DNA from: JACQGZ01 sp036004665
Lineage (GTDB): Bacteria; Sysuimicrobiota; Sysuimicrobiia; Sysuimicrobiales; Humicultoraceae
Assembly: GCA_036004665.1 (NCBI GenBank)
Contig: DASYRG010000042.1
Coordinates: 1-64,000 of the forward strand
DNA: 64,000 bases
Direction of reading: 5' to 3'
The translations under genes and the position numbers were made by a program. The notes beneath the pieces are model-generated. The model had not been told where the DNA came from. It ran no database searches and saw nothing but the letters and a program-made list of their open reading frames with translations. The first letter of the stretch is position 1; each line of letters begins with the position of its first letter. Shown here piece after piece: positions 42,553 through 51,482 of the stretch.

Positions 42553-43644
42553 TTACGATTCAGAGAGCGTCGGCGCCGCCGCGGGGCGGGAGGAGGGTGA
42601 ACCCACCTCCGCCTTGCTGAGCCCTGAGAACCGGACGCCGATCAACCTCACCGGACGGTCAAGGGTAAACCGCTCGAGCAGGCCGACGGCGGTCTGCAGG
42701 AGGAGCCCCTGGTCGCCGGTGGGCTCCGGCAGCGTGAGCGCGCGCGTATGCGTCCGGAAGTTGTGATAGCGGAGCTTTAGGGTGACCGTCCGCGGCAGGT
42801 AGCCGTCCTCCCCGATACACTCCTCCCAGACGTCGGTCGCCAGTTGGGTGATCATTCGCACGAGCGGCTCCCGCTTGCGCACGTCGACTTGAAAGGTCGT
42901 TTCGCGGCTGTAGGACTTGGGCTCCCATTCCGTCACGATCGGGCTGTCATCGCGGCCGCGGCAGATGTGATAGAGATACTCTCCGTGGTTGGGCCCCAGC
43001 GTTTCCTGGAGCTGCCCCAGGGAGAGCCGTTGGAGATCGCCCACGGTCGTGACGTCGAGGGCCTCGTGCAGGCGCGCGGCCGTCTTGGGGCCGATCCCCC
43101 AGAGGACGGTGGCCGGCATCTCGCGCAGGCGCTCCTCCGCGTCGGACTCCCAGATCACGTTGAGGCCGTCGGGTTTGTGCAGGTTGGCGGCGATCTTGGC
43201 CAGGAGTTTGTTTGATCCCAGGCCGATCGAGGCGGTGAGCTGTACCTCGACGCGGATGCGCTCTTTGATCGCCCTGGCCAGCGCCACGGGATCCTCCCCG
43301 CTGTCGGAGAGGTCGACGAACGCTTCATCCAGGCCCCACTGCTCGATCTGGGAGGAGTAGTCTCGCAGGATGTCCATCACCCGCCCCGAGTACTCGCGGT
43401 AGGCGCGAAAGTCCACCGGGAGGAAGATGGCTTGGGGACACTTCTTGAAGGCGGTGCGCAGCGGCATCGCCGAGTGGATGCCGTAGGCCCGCGCCTCATA
43501 CGACGCCGTGGAGACGACACCGCGCTTGTGCGGGTTCCCGTCTCCGCCGACCACCACTGGTTTGGCGCGCAGCTCCGGTCGCCGCAGCTGCTCGACGGCA
43601 GCGAAGAAGGCGTCCATGTCGACGTGCATGATGACCCGGGGCAC
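42553..43644 (-). CDS. dinB: DNA polymerase IV (Y-family translesion polymerase)
   Basis: 363 residues from GTG 43644 (MPRVIMHVDMDAFF), chosen by homology because Y-family proteins begin close to the catalytic motif; upstream starts at 43671 or 43716 would collide with the divergent SDR gene. Catalytic Asp9 in HVDMDAFF and the acidic pair in GLDEAFVDLS are present. The YEARAYGIHSAMP finger motif and helix-hairpin-helix LWGIGPKTAARL are typical, followed by the little-finger domain (YSRETTFQVDV). It bypasses lesions with low fidelity. No umuC-like partner or LexA box was recognised. Confidence 0.93.
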   Translation of the reverse strand: MPRVIMHVDMDAFFAAVEQLRRPELRAKPVVVGGDGNPHKRGVVSTASYEARAYGIHSAMPLRTAFKKCPQAIFLPVDFRAYREYSGRVMDILRDYSSQIEQWGLDEAFVDLSDSGEDPVALARAIKERIRVEVQLTASIGLGSNKLLAKIAANLHKPDGLNVIWESDAEERLREMPATVLWGIGPKTAARLHEALDVTTVGDLQRLSLGQLQETLGPNHGEYLYHICRGRDDSPIVTEWEPKSYSRETTFQVDVRKREPLVRMITQLATDVWEECIGEDGYLPRTVTLKLRYHNFRTHTRALTLPEPTGDQGLLLQTAVGLLERFTLDRPVRLIGVRFSGLSKAEVGSPSSRPAAAPTLSES

Positions 43645-43714
43645 GGTGAGAGGGATTCGCCTCTCGCCCACTTGAATCCCGGCAATCGGAGCTGTGGGGT
43701 GGGGGCGGAGAGCC

Positions 43715-44470
43715 ATGTTCCGACTGGACGGGCAGCGCGCGCTGGTTACGGGTGGAACCTCAGGGATCGGAGAGGCCACCGTCCGGGTCTTGCTGGCGGC
43801 GGGAGCGCGGGTCGTGGCTGCGGCGCGCGGGCGGACGCGCTGGAACGAAGCGGTCCAGGCGCTCACGCCGCTGGGGGAGGTGCACTTTCTCCGCGCGGAC
43901 ATCCGGGATGAAGCCGCGGTGGCCGGACTCATCGCCAAGACCGTCGAAGTGCTCGGCGGGTTGGACATCCTGATCAACAATGCGGGGAGCATCAACCGCA
44001 CCCCGCTTCACGAACTGGATCTGCAGACCTGGGAGCGCACCCTTGCGCCCAACCTCACCGGGTTCTACCTGGTCAGCCGGTACGCACTGCCGCACCTCCA
44101 GGAGAGCCGCGGAGCGATCGTCAACGTGGCGTCGTACCTGGCCTTCCGTGCCGGGAGCGCCCGGACGGTAGCCTACAATGTCGCAAAGGCCGGCGTCGTG
44201 GCGCTCACCCGCACCATGGCGGTGGCCTACGGTCCGGACGGCGTGCGGGTCAACGCAGTTTGTCCCGGGTTCGTCCCGACCGAGCTGAACCGCTCCATAT
44301 GGGAGAGCTTCGACGCCGAACAGTGGAGGCGGATCGCCGAGAACTATCCCCTCCGCCGGGTGGGCACTCCCGAGGACGTAGCCTACGCCATCGCCTTCCT
44401 TGCGTCGAAGGAAGCGGGCTGGATCACCGGGACCTGCCTCCTCGTGGACGGCGGGCAGACCGCCAAATAG
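43715..44470 (+). CDS. short-chain dehydrogenase/reductase
   Basis: 251-residue Rossmann-fold oxidoreductase from ATG 43715, with GGAG five bases upstream; the in-frame 43694 start lacks this. Motifs are TGGTSGIG (cofactor), NNAG, catalytic Ser in NVASY, and Tyr-x-x-x-Lys in YNVAKAG. The C-terminal GSV-type end (TGTCLLVDGGQTAK) is typical of classical SDRs such as FabG-like or glucose dehydrogenase-like enzymes. The substrate is unknown. An AT-richer 192-base gap separates it from the downstream transport gene. Confidence 0.9.
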   Translation: MFRLDGQRALVTGGTSGIGEATVRVLLAAGARVVAAARGRTRWNEAVQALTPLGEVHFLRADIRDEAAVAGLIAKTVEVLGGLDILINNAGSINRTPLHELDLQTWERTLAPNLTGFYLVSRYALPHLQESRGAIVNVASYLAFRAGSARTVAYNVAKAGVVALTRTMAVAYGPDGVRVNAVCPGFVPTELNRSIWESFDAEQWRRIAENYPLRRVGTPEDVAYAIAFLASKEAGWITGTCLLVDGGQTAK

Positions 44471-44537
44471 CACACTGGCCCAGATCTCCTGAATGTTCGC
44501 ATTTCCAATCCACAATTTGTCCACAACACCATGTGAA

Positions 44538-44567
44538 TTGGCAGATTTACCCATGATTCCGAATTAT
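44538..44567 (+). promoter_or_regulatory. possible promoter of the BMP-Rieske pair
   Basis: In an AT-rich 192-base gap, TTGGCA (44538-44543) is followed after 18 bases by AATTAT (44562-44567). Both boxes match imperfectly, but the base composition differs clearly from the surroundings, as expected for a promoter region. Confidence 0.35.
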
Positions 44568-44662
44568 TCTTTCAAGTCTGGCAGGAATATGTCACAAATC
44601 GTTGGAAAACCTTCCCCGAGCCTTCGCAGATCATCACCTCAACCGGAGGGGGGAAGAGTGCA

Positions 44663-45841
44663 ATGCGCTGGATCGGGGCGCTGGTCGTCGTCGCGCTGCT
44701 GCTGGCTCTGGCGCCGGTTGGCTCGGCGCAGCCCAAGCTGAAAGCCTGCTTCCTATATGTGGGGCCTATCGGTGACTACGGATGGACCCACGCACACGAT
44801 CAGGGCCGTCTGGCGGTCGAACGCGCGCTGCCCGAGGTTGAAACGGCCTACGTGGAAAACGTACCCGATGCCCAGACCGAACCATTCATCGACAAGCTCG
44901 TCGGTCAGGGCTGCAAGGTCATCTTCACCACGAGTTTTGGGTACATGGACGGGACGCTGGCCTCGGCGAAGCGGTACCCGAACGTGATCTTCGCCCACGC
45001 CACCGGCTTCAAGCGCGCCCCCAACCTGGCCACCTATCAGGCGGAGTTCTACCAGGTCTATTACCTCAACGGACTGGTCGCGGGGGCCCTCACGAAGACC
45101 GGGAAGGTCGGGTACCTGGCCGCCTTCCCCATCCCCGAGGTGAAGCGGCACATCTCCGCCTTCGCCTTCGGCGTCCGTGAGGTCAACCCCAAGGCCACCG
45201 TGCACGTGCGCTGGATCTTCGACTGGTTCCATCCCGCCAAGGCCAAGGAGGCGACCGAGGCCCTGCGCGCCGTGGGCGTGGACGTCGGCACGCAGACCGA
45301 AGACTCCCCCACGTTCGTGCAGGTGATGGCGAGCAAGGGGCTGCCCAGTTTCTCTCACTACTCGCCGATGTACAAGTTCGCGCCGGGCTACGTCGTCTCC
45401 GGGCAGCTGGTGCACTGGGATCGCGTCTACATCGACTTCCTCCGCAAGGTTCTGGCCGGCAAGTACACCGCCTCGAACCTCCAGGGCGTGGATATCTGGT
45501 GGCGGCTGAAAGAGGGCGCGGTGGAGATGGGCGCGCAGCCCGGCATGCCCATCAATCCCGCCTGGGTGGCGCGGCTCAAGACGGCGCGGGCGATCATCGG
45601 CGGCGCGGCGGGCGGAGGGCGGACTTCAGTCTACGACCTCGTGATGGACCGGCTGGCGCAGATGTCCACGCTCGATCCGAAAACCGGTCAGCCGCTCTTC
45701 GATCCGTTCACCGGACCGCTGCGCGATCGCCGCGGCGTCCTGCGGATCCCAACGGGGCAGCGCGCCACGTATCAGCAATTGATGACGATGGAGTGGGCGG
45801 CTCAGGGAATCGTCGGGCCGTGGGAGAACGAGCCGAAGTGA
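44663..45841 (+). CDS. BMP-family ABC-transporter substrate-binding protein
   Basis: 392 residues with a Sec signal peptide (MRWIGALVVVALLLALAPVG, cut near GSAQ). The mature protein matches the basic membrane protein (Bmp/PnrA) family: FLYVGPIGDYGWTHAHDQG at the start, TTSFGYMDG, FAHATG and the hinge region GQLVHWD. Family members bind nucleosides or other purine-like ligands; the ligand here is not proven. No permease or ATPase gene is in the window, so it is an orphan. It overlaps the Rieske oxygenase by GTGA, which suggests that the bound compound is the oxygenase's substrate. Confidence 0.9.
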   Translation: MRWIGALVVVALLLALAPVGSAQPKLKACFLYVGPIGDYGWTHAHDQGRLAVERALPEVETAYVENVPDAQTEPFIDKLVGQGCKVIFTTSFGYMDGTLASAKRYPNVIFAHATGFKRAPNLATYQAEFYQVYYLNGLVAGALTKTGKVGYLAAFPIPEVKRHISAFAFGVREVNPKATVHVRWIFDWFHPAKAKEATEALRAVGVDVGTQTEDSPTFVQVMASKGLPSFSHYSPMYKFAPGYVVSGQLVHWDRVYIDFLRKVLAGKYTASNLQGVDIWWRLKEGAVEMGAQPGMPINPAWVARLKTARAIIGGAAGGGRTSVYDLVMDRLAQMSTLDPKTGQPLFDPFTGPLRDRRGVLRIPTGQRATYQQLMTMEWAAQGIVGPWENEPK

Positions 45842-46905
45842 GCGCGGCCACGGCCACGCTGACGGTGAGTCCGGTCCTGCGTGACCGGGAGGGGAAGCCG
45901 GTCGACCCCGTCCTCCGGGCTGACTGGCATGTGGTCGGCCCCGCCGCGAAGTTGCGCGACGGGGTCGATCCCCTCCCTATCGGGGGACGGACGACGACGC
46001 GCCTCCTCAACGTCGACCTGCTGCTTTGGCGGCCGGACGAGCAGGTGCGCGTCTGGCGAGACCTCTGCATCCACCGCGGCTATGAACTGTCCCGGGGCAA
46101 GTACTTCACGCAGACGGTGAACGGCGTCGAGGTGCCCGTGATCGAGTGCGGGTACCATGGCTACACCTACGGCCCGGATGGGCGGTGCGTGCTCATCCCT
46201 GCGGGCCTGGGCGAGCGAATTCCAGAGACGATCGGGGCGCACACCTTCCGAGTGCAGGAGCGGTACGGCTGGCTGTGGGCCTGCCTCGGAGAGCCGACGC
46301 ACGATGTCCCCGCCTTCCCGGAGTGGGACGATCCCTCCTACCGCAAGATCTTCTGCGGACCCTACGACGGGGAGGCGAGCGCCCCGCGCTTCGTCGAGAT
46401 CTTCCTCGACGTGGCCCACTTTCCGTTCGTGCACGAGGGACGGCTGGGAGACCGCGCGCACACGGAGATCTCCGACTACGAGGCGCAACTGACCGAGCGG
46501 GGTGTGGAGGCCAATGGGATCCGGGTCTTCCAATTGGATCAAGACGGCCGCGGTACGGCAGGCTACGTCAGCTATGACTACCGTGCCATGCGGCCTCTCT
46601 GCGCCTACTTCATCAAGCGGGGCGAGCGCAGCTTCGCCATCTATTACGCGGTCACCCCGGTCGAGGAACATCGCAGCCGCAATTGGATGTGGATCGCCAT
46701 GAACTACGGCTGGGAGGAGCCGGAGGAGGCGATCCGCGCCTTCCAGGATGAGTTGATGAAGGAAGACACCGCCATCGTCGAGCACCAGCACCCCAGCCGC
46801 CTGCCGAGGGACCTGCAGGCGGAATTCCACCACCGGGCGGATCGCGCGTCGATCCGCTACCGGCAGTGGATCAACGCGCTGGGCCTGACCTTCGGGACGG
46901 AGTAA
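45838..46905 (+). CDS. Rieske-type aromatic ring-hydroxylating oxygenase, large subunit
   Basis: 355 residues from GTG 45838. The Rieske [2Fe-2S] ligands are Cys77-x-His79 (CIH) and Cys104-x-x-His107 (CGYH), with an unusually long 24-residue spacer. The mononuclear iron site is Asp189-x-x-His192-x-x-x-x-His197 (DVAHFPFVH). The size suits the single-subunit, VanA/pheophorbide-oxygenase-like group, which demethylates or hydroxylates aromatic or purine compounds and needs a separate reductase, absent here. Coupled to a BMP binding protein. Its last 35 bases overlap the convergent AlkZ-related gene. Confidence 0.9.
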   Translation: MSAATATLTVSPVLRDREGKPVDPVLRADWHVVGPAAKLRDGVDPLPIGGRTTTRLLNVDLLLWRPDEQVRVWRDLCIHRGYELSRGKYFTQTVNGVEVPVIECGYHGYTYGPDGRCVLIPAGLGERIPETIGAHTFRVQERYGWLWACLGEPTHDVPAFPEWDDPSYRKIFCGPYDGEASAPRFVEIFLDVAHFPFVHEGRLGDRAHTEISDYEAQLTERGVEANGIRVFQLDQDGRGTAGYVSYDYRAMRPLCAYFIKRGERSFAIYYAVTPVEEHRSRNWMWIAMNYGWEEPEEAIRAFQDELMKEDTAIVEHQHPSRLPRDLQAEFHHRADRASIRYRQWINALGLTFGTE

Positions 46906-47761
46906 CCGGGCGGGCGCCGCCCGGTCGCCCTTCCCGTAACAGTCCGGGCAGCGTCCAGAGGAGCTCGCGCTCGGCGCCGCCAGGGCCGTCGAGGATCACT
47001 TCGAACGCCCCGGCGCGCTCCGCCGCAGACGCCATCAAGGGCGGCGGCCAGCGGAAGAGGTCTTCCACCTGTCGCGGCCGCGCTGCCCCTACGATCCTCA
47101 AGTACCCGCGCAGGACGGCGCCGGCCGCCTCTTCGCTGCGGATCTCCGCCGCCTGTGCCGACACATCGGGCATCCAGCGGCCAAAGAGATCCCAGATGAA
47201 CGAATAGTTCCCGCGCCCCTCCATCTCGGCGACCTTGGCGATGAGGAAGCGGCTCTGTAGTTCGTCGAGGGCGCGGTGCAGCCGGCTGCCGGAGCCGCGG
47301 CTGCCGATGAAGCGGCGACGAAGGTGCCAGGTGTTCACGGGACCTGCCCGCTCGATCTCCTCGTAGACCTCCCGGGCCAGCAGAGACAGGGCGCCGGCGC
47401 GAAAGGCGATCAGGTAGTCGTCGGGCTCGCCCACAGTGCCCGAGAGGGCGTAGAAGAGCGGCAGATAGGTCAGGGAGATGTAGGTAGGCTTGCGCCGGAG
47501 GACCCGTCCGTAGAAGAGCCGCCGCTGCGTGGCCAGCTCGTCCTTCCACTGCCAGGCCCACGACCACATCCGGTACACGCTGCGCGTGCCGAGGACGTCG
47601 AAGAGCCCGGGGATATCTCCGGGTCCGGCGGTAAACGCGTAACAGAAACCCAGCGCCTCGACGAAACGCTGGCACTGCGCCCCGTTTCGAACGACGAACT
47701 GCCTCAGTAGAGCGCGGCGGTAGCGGGTCAGATCGGTGGGGCGGAGGGACCGGTCAGGCAC
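46871..47761 (-). CDS. AlkZ-related winged-helix protein
   Basis: 296 residues of the HTH_42/YcaQ-like winged-helix family. Members include DNA glycosylases that open interstrand crosslinks or remove alkylated bases; this shorter group is usually called AlkZ-related. The segment GPVNTWHLRRRFIG looks like a helix-turn-helix, and WWAWQWKDEL-like aromatic sequence (seen here as WSWAWQWKDEL) is typical. The catalytic QxQ/QxD motif of AlkZ was not recognised, so glycosylase activity is doubtful. GTG 47761 follows directly on the rubredoxin stop. Confidence 0.65.
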   Translation of the reverse strand: MPDRSLRPTDLTRYRRALLRQFVVRNGAQCQRFVEALGFCYAFTAGPGDIPGLFDVLGTRSVYRMWSWAWQWKDELATQRRLFYGRVLRRKPTYISLTYLPLFYALSGTVGEPDDYLIAFRAGALSLLAREVYEEIERAGPVNTWHLRRRFIGSRGSGSRLHRALDELQSRFLIAKVAEMEGRGNYSFIWDLFGRWMPDVSAQAAEIRSEEAAGAVLRGYLRIVGAARPRQVEDLFRWPPPLMASAAERAGAFEVILDGPGGAERELLWTLPGLLREGRPGGARPVTPSRRSGPAR

Positions 47762-47911
47762 CTAGTCTTCTTCTTGCAGGACGAACAATTCCTTGGGCGA
47801 CCCGCAAGTCGGGCACTCTTCGGGGAGGGGGTCCTCCCGCGGAAAGACCCGGCCGCAGACGGTGCAGCGGTATACGGCCCCAGATTCAGGGCGTCCTGGT
47901 ACAATCTCCAT
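47762..47911 (-). CDS. rubredoxin-like zinc/iron mini-protein
   Basis: 49 residues from ATG 47911, with GGAGG eight bases upstream. Two CxxC pairs, Cys16/Cys19 (CTVCG) and Cys33/Cys36 (CPTCG), make a rubredoxin-type knuckle like the C-terminal domain of rubrerythrin. It could carry iron for electron transfer or bind zinc structurally. It precedes the AlkZ-related gene without a gap and is divergent from the M16 protease gene 72 bases away. Confidence 0.85.
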   Translation of the reverse strand: MEIVPGRPESGAVYRCTVCGRVFPREDPLPEECPTCGSPKELFVLQEED

Positions 47912-47983
47912 GGGATTTTCCTCCAATGGCATTCTACCCCCACGGGCGAGGCGGCGAATTTTGCCCTCATCCACCGGAGGTCT

Positions 47984-49288
47984 ATGAACGGTCCGCGCGT
48001 CGAACACCTGGACAACGGTCTGCGCATGATGCTGCTGGAGAGCCATGCCGCTCCGGTGGTGACCTTTTGGATCTGGTACGGCGTCGGCAGCCGCAACGAG
48101 GCGCTCGGCTTCACCGGCGCCTCCCACTGGGTCGAGCACATGCTCTTCAAGGGCACCCCCGATCACCCCAAGGGCATGCTCACCCGCGCCGTCGAGCGGC
48201 TCGGAGGGCGCTGGAATGCCTTCACCTCCAAGGACTACACCGCCTTCCATGAGGTCCTCCCCGCCGGTCACCTGCCCTTTGTCATCGGCCTGGAGGCCGA
48301 CCGCATGCGCCATACCCTCTTTGACCCCTCTGAGGTCGAGTCGGAGCGGACGGTCATCATCGCCGAACGCGAGGGGTTGGAGAATTCGCCGGCGGCCTCG
48401 CTCTATGAGGAAGTCGACGCGGCAGCCTTCAAGGTTCACCCCTACCGCCATCCCGTAATCGGGTGGAAGGCGGACCTGCGGGCAATGACGCGGGACGACC
48501 TCTATGGACACTATCGCACCTACTACCAGCCGGGGAATGCTCTCATCGTCGCCGTGGGAGCCTTCCAGCCGGAGGAGGTGCTGGGTCAGATCCGGCGCGC
48601 CTTCGGCGAGATCCCATCGGGGCCCGCGATCCCGCCGGTCCGGGCGGCCGAGCCCACACAGGAGGGGGAGCGGCGGGTCCTCCTGCAGCGGCCCGGCGGG
48701 GCGACGCCTTACGTGCAGATGGTCTTTCACGCTCCGGCGGCGAGTGATCCCGATCTCCCGGCGCTGCTGCTCCTCGACGGCATGCTCAGCGGGTTCGGCC
48801 GCAGCGCCGCGGGCGCCGCCCGCTCCTCCCGCCTCTACCGGGCGCTGGTGGACCGTGGGCTCGCCGCCGACGCGGGCTCGGCGATGTATCCGATGAGGGA
48901 TCCCGGCGCGGTCAGGATCTGGGCGACAGCGCGCAGCGGCGTGGGTGCCGCGGCGGTCGAGGAGGCGATCCTCGAGGTCATCGAAGCCGCGCAGCATGAC
49001 GAGATCGCGCCCGAGGAAGTCGCCCGGGTGAAGCGTCAGGCCCGAGCGCAGTTCATCTACGCGCGCGACGGGGTGCATGGGTATGCGGGCGCGATCGGCG
49101 CATACGCGATGGTGGATCATCCCGAGTCATTCTTCACCCTCCCGTCACGGATCAATGCCGTCGAGGCCTCGGACGTCCAGCGGGTGGCGACGACAGTCCT
49201 CGACGAGAGCCGGCGCACGGTGGGATGGTATCTCCCGGTGAAAGGCATCGCGGTGCCCCACTCCGGCGCCGCCGCATCGGTGGCATGA
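47984..49288 (+). CDS. M16-family zinc metallopeptidase, catalytic subunit
   Basis: 434 residues from ATG 47984. The inverted zinc motif HxxEH is intact as His48-Trp-Val-Glu51-His52 (HWVEHMLFKGT), and the expected downstream pattern (RWNAFTSKDYTAF, then the third ligand Glu near 125) is present. The family degrades peptides and works as a clam-shell of two homologous halves. Here the halves are two genes: this is the catalytic one, and the next gene, overlapping by ATGA, is the non-catalytic partner. A GGAGG lies three bases before the start, rather close. Confidence 0.92.
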   Translation: MNGPRVEHLDNGLRMMLLESHAAPVVTFWIWYGVGSRNEALGFTGASHWVEHMLFKGTPDHPKGMLTRAVERLGGRWNAFTSKDYTAFHEVLPAGHLPFVIGLEADRMRHTLFDPSEVESERTVIIAEREGLENSPAASLYEEVDAAAFKVHPYRHPVIGWKADLRAMTRDDLYGHYRTYYQPGNALIVAVGAFQPEEVLGQIRRAFGEIPSGPAIPPVRAAEPTQEGERRVLLQRPGGATPYVQMVFHAPAASDPDLPALLLLDGMLSGFGRSAAGAARSSRLYRALVDRGLAADAGSAMYPMRDPGAVRIWATARSGVGAAAVEEAILEVIEAAQHDEIAPEEVARVKRQARAQFIYARDGVHGYAGAIGAYAMVDHPESFFTLPSRINAVEASDVQRVATTVLDESRRTVGWYLPVKGIAVPHSGAAASVA

Positions 49289-50631
49289 GGCCGCGTGAGG
49301 TCGTGGGGAGCGTGTCCGGCGGGTCGCCTGAGAGGATGGCGACCGCCGCCGGTGTGTTGCGCGCGGAGCAGATTCACCGTGCGGTTCTTCCTACCGGCCT
49401 GCGCATTCTGACGGTAGACCGTCCGGGCAGCGGGATGGTCGCGCTCCATGTCCTGGTCTCGGCCGGGAGCCGGTTTGACGACGGCCGGCCCGGCCTCGCG
49501 CAGGTGACTGCGGAATCGCTGCAGCGCGGCACACGGCACACGAGCGCCCAGACGCTCGCCGAGCGCCTCGACGCCATGGGCGCCACGCTGGCGGTCCTGC
49601 CCGGGTTGGAAGCGGTGACGCTGGCGGGCCGCGCGCTGACCGAAGACTTCACCGCCTACCTCCGGCTGGCGGCAGAGGTGCTGACGGCGCCCGCGTTCCC
49701 CCCCGACGAGGTGGCGAAGGTGCGCGGCGAACTCCTCACGGCGCTGCGCGTCCACGAGATGGACACGCGCTATGCCGCTGAGCGCGCGTTCCGGCGGCTG
49801 GCGTTTCCCCCCGAACATCCCCACGCGCAGCCCCCGGACGGCGACGCCGCGGTGATCGAATCCCTAGAGGGCGCCGCACTCACGGCGTTTCATCAACGTC
49901 GCTACACGCCCGAGGAGACCATCCTCATCCTGATCGGCGACGTGCGGCCCGAGGCCGCGGCGGATCAGGTGGAGTCCGCCCTCGGCGGCTGGTCGCGCGG
50001 GGGGGAGGGTGATGGCGCCGCAGCGCCCCGCGCCGCGCTCGAGGCACCAGCGCCCGCTCCTGGGGTTGGCCCGCGCCGTGAGACGACTGCCATACCTGGC
50101 AAGAGGCAGTCGGACATCGTCCTCGGCGGAGTGGCGGTGACGCGCCACGACCCCGACTATTACGCGCTCATGCTGGCGACGCTGATCCTCGGACGCCAGG
50201 GCATGATGGGACGCGTCGGACATCGCGTCCGTGAGGAGTTGGGGCTGGCCTATTACGCGTACGTCGAGGCGCGCGCCGGCCTGCTGGCGGGACCGTGGTG
50301 GGCCCGGGCGGGCGTCAATCCTGACAACGTCGGCCGTGCCGTCGAGGCGATTCTGGAAGAAGCCATCCGGTTCGGGCGCGAGGGCCCGACGCCCTCAGAA
50401 CTTGACGACGCGCGCGATTTCCTCACGGGCTCCCTCGCCGTGCGCCTGGAGACCCACGCCGGTCAGTCGGCAGCCCTGGCGGAGATGGAGTTCTTCGATC
50501 TGGGACTGGACTACCTGGAACGCTATCCTGCCATCGTCCGGTCCGTCTCCGCCGAAGCGATCCAGGCGGCCGCACAGCGATTTCCGACGCAAGGATACGC
50601 GCTCGCCGTTGCCGGTCCCCCCTCCGGCTGA
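49285..50631 (+). CDS. M16-family protein, non-catalytic partner subunit
   Basis: 448 residues from ATG 49285 (ATGA overlap with the catalytic subunit); an ATG at 49336 (MATAAGVL) would fit homologues better. The position of HxxEH is occupied by LAQVTAESLQRGT, so zinc ligands are missing and the subunit should be inactive. The C-terminal half keeps the substrate-binding REELGLAYYAYV (Arg-Tyr pair), which in bacterial heterodimeric M16 proteases contributes to the active site of the partner. A Gly/Ala/Pro-rich linker lies near residues 233-265. Confidence 0.9.
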   Translation: MRPREVVGSVSGGSPERMATAAGVLRAEQIHRAVLPTGLRILTVDRPGSGMVALHVLVSAGSRFDDGRPGLAQVTAESLQRGTRHTSAQTLAERLDAMGATLAVLPGLEAVTLAGRALTEDFTAYLRLAAEVLTAPAFPPDEVAKVRGELLTALRVHEMDTRYAAERAFRRLAFPPEHPHAQPPDGDAAVIESLEGAALTAFHQRRYTPEETILILIGDVRPEAAADQVESALGGWSRGGEGDGAAAPRAALEAPAPAPGVGPRRETTAIPGKRQSDIVLGGVAVTRHDPDYYALMLATLILGRQGMMGRVGHRVREELGLAYYAYVEARAGLLAGPWWARAGVNPDNVGRAVEAILEEAIRFGREGPTPSELDDARDFLTGSLAVRLETHAGQSAALAEMEFFDLGLDYLERYPAIVRSVSAEAIQAAAQRFPTQGYALAVAGPPSG

Positions 50632-50684
50632 TTCGTCCCACCCGTACTGCGTCGGAGCCCCCTCCATCTGTCCTCGACCCTGAA

Positions 50685-51482
50685 GTGGCAATGTCTTACT
50701 CTGAACGCATGAACCGCGCCCACGCAGCGATGCTGCAGCTCTGGGCGGTCGAGGGATTCCCAGAGATCCGTGGGGGGAACAATCTTGGGCGTACGATTGT
50801 TGAAAGCTTCACGGCGAATCAGTTCGTGCCCGCAGATGGGGACGTCGTTGTCGTCGCGCAGAAGGTTGTTTCAAAAGCGGAGAATCGCGTAGTCAACCTG
50901 GCTACCGTGCGTCCGGGCGCGTCTGCCGAGGCACTCGCTGCGGAGACGGGCAAGGATCCGCGTGAGGTCGAACTGATCCTGCAGGAGTCGGTTGCGGTCA
51001 ACCGGCACCGCCGCGGTCTCATCATCGCCGAGCACCGCCTCGGGTTCATCTGCGCCAACGCCGGCGTGGACCACTCGAACGTCGCCGGCAGTGACGAGGT
51101 GGTCAGCCTGTTGCCGGAGGACCCGGACGCCTCCGCGCACCGGATCCGCGATGCGGTAGCCGCGGCCTTCGACTCCCAGGTGGGCGTGATCATCAGCGAC
51201 AGCCACGGGCGCCCGCATCGCAACGGGGCCGTGGGTGTCGCCATCGGGGTGGCAGGTATCGCGCCGCTGCTCAGTTACGTCGGCCTGGCCGACCGCTACG
51301 GCTATCTGCTGCGGAGGACGGTTGAAGCCGTCGCGGATGAGCTGGCGGGAGCGGCGGGCCTGCTGCAGGGTCAGGCCGATGAGGGGCGGCCGGTGGTGCT
51401 GATCCGGGGCGCGCGGTTTGCGACCGACGGGGTCGGCGCCGCCGAGCTGGTGCGCCCGATGGAGGAGGATCTCTATCGATGA
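50685..51482 (+). CDS. cofE: coenzyme F420:L-glutamate ligase-like protein
   Basis: 265 residues from GTG 50685. CofE adds gamma-linked glutamate to F420-0 with GTP. Signatures seen are DGDVVVVAQKVVSKAENRVV near 60, CANAGVDHSNV near 125, and ISDSHGRPHRNGAVGVAIG near 168, all typical metal- and GTP-binding stretches. No other F420 biosynthesis gene (fbiA/cofD, fbiC) is in the window. Some CofE-like proteins act on other substrates. It is coupled to the downstream enolase-superfamily gene by ATGA. Confidence 0.88.
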   Translation: MAMSYSERMNRAHAAMLQLWAVEGFPEIRGGNNLGRTIVESFTANQFVPADGDVVVVAQKVVSKAENRVVNLATVRPGASAEALAAETGKDPREVELILQESVAVNRHRRGLIIAEHRLGFICANAGVDHSNVAGSDEVVSLLPEDPDASAHRIRDAVAAAFDSQVGVIISDSHGRPHRNGAVGVAIGVAGIAPLLSYVGLADRYGYLLRRTVEAVADELAGAAGLLQGQADEGRPVVLIRGARFATDGVGAAELVRPMEEDLYR

